Below are positions 59,688 to 59,793 of a stretch of 59,793 nucleotides of DNA, piece by piece. This stretch comes from Saksenaea vasiformis B4078. Taxonomy: Eukaryota; Mucoromycota; Mucoromycetes; Mucorales; Saksenaeaceae. The stretch lies in the NCBI GenBank assembly GCA_000697055.1, contig JNDT01001910.1:1-59793 (forward strand), given 5' to 3'. Both the position numbers and the translations under genes were made by a program. The number at the start of each line of letters is the position of its first letter. Within the stretch, counting starts at the first letter, position 1. The notes below the pieces were generated by a model, which was not told the DNA's origin, did no database searches, and was given only the letters and a program-made list of their open reading frames with translations.

Positions 59688-59793
59688 TGCCTCGTCAACA
59701 TCAAGAGAAAAAGACTTATGCCAAAATTCCTCTCAGTGACAGAGAGAAGCTTGTTGAGATGGTGCTCGATCAAGATATCTCAGTCCCAGAAGC
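59688..59793 (+). CDS. HTH transposase-like protein, N-terminus, cut by window end
   Basis: The frame MPRQHQEKKTYAKIPLSD, then REKLVEMVLDQDISVPEA runs off the window. The basic N-terminus followed by a helix (SDREKLVEMVLDQ) and DISVPEA is typical of the first helices of homeodomain-like HTH DNA-binding domains in fungal DDE transposases. The catalytic domain is not in view. The upstream 22-bp repeats fit a transposon 5' end. Confidence 0.5.

Noticed and set aside
1..59793. CRISPR arrays, prophage or bacterial operons
   Set aside because: Spliceosomal introns and eukaryotic gene families throughout; no regularly spaced repeats of CRISPR type.

Overview
This window looks like nuclear DNA of an early-diverging filamentous fungus, most likely Mucoromycota (Mucorales-like). 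The genes are broken by many short introns (about 40-80 nt) with GT-AG ends and CTAAC/CTGAC-type branch sites. Several ATGs follow pyrimidine-rich tracts, and the gene content is fungal (RTT109, SLD7-like, SYT1/Sec74-type Arf GEF, PAN2, fungal S8 protease). No rRNA, tRNA, CRISPR array or bacterial operon was seen. I assigned the species level by gene style only; no database was searched.

Layout. 1-2.4 kb: gene-free, with a degenerate dispersed repeat and a 172-bp TA-flanked MITE. 2.4-4.0 kb: a casein kinase 1 (HRR25-like). 5.0-13.7 kb: a genome-maintenance neighbourhood holding an SLD7/MTBP-like gene, RAD51 and RTT109, then a 67-residue membrane protein; an unassigned minus-strand locus and a 96-bp CACTA-like foldback lie between RAD51 and RTT109. 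15.7-18.2 kb: a FYVE zinc-finger protein (minus strand). 18.2-21.9 kb: empty. 21.9-23.6 kb: DCAF7/WDR68. 24.5-25.9 kb: repeat island in which a 797-bp pogo-like element sits inside a 38-bp minisatellite. 27.1-27.9 kb: a single-pass membrane protein. 29.4-30.6 kb: a Golgi-type glycosyltransferase. 34.2-38.0 kb: SYT1/Sec74-like Arf GEF. 38.9-42.1 kb: secreted subtilisin-like protease. 42.4-44.0 kb: UAP1 (UDP-GlcNAc synthesis for chitin), convergent with an alpha-arrestin (44.4-45.7 kb, minus). 46.5-48.4 kb: repeat island with a fourth dispersed-repeat copy, a near-perfect 57-bp-arm hairpin and a 399-bp MITE with perfect 8-bp target duplications. 48.7-53.0 kb: PAN2 in 17 exons. 53.9-54.5 kb: two-finger C2H2 factor. 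55.6-56.0 kb: a secreted double-psi beta-barrel protein with a possible frameshift. 56.6-59.8 kb: decayed, transposon-like DNA with inverted TnpB/Fanzor-like C-termini, ending in the start of an HTH transposase-like gene cut by the window edge.

The host genes are mostly single-copy housekeeping genes, not one pathway. Loose themes are replication and recombination (SLD7-like, RAD51, RTT109), membrane traffic (FYVE, Arf GEF, arrestin) and wall/secretion (glycosyltransferase, protease, UAP1, beta-barrel protein). The less expected material is the layered mobile DNA: at least five small inverted-repeat elements of different classes plus one unclassified four-copy dispersed repeat. All gene models are manual splice predictions checked only for reading-frame continuity and family resemblance.
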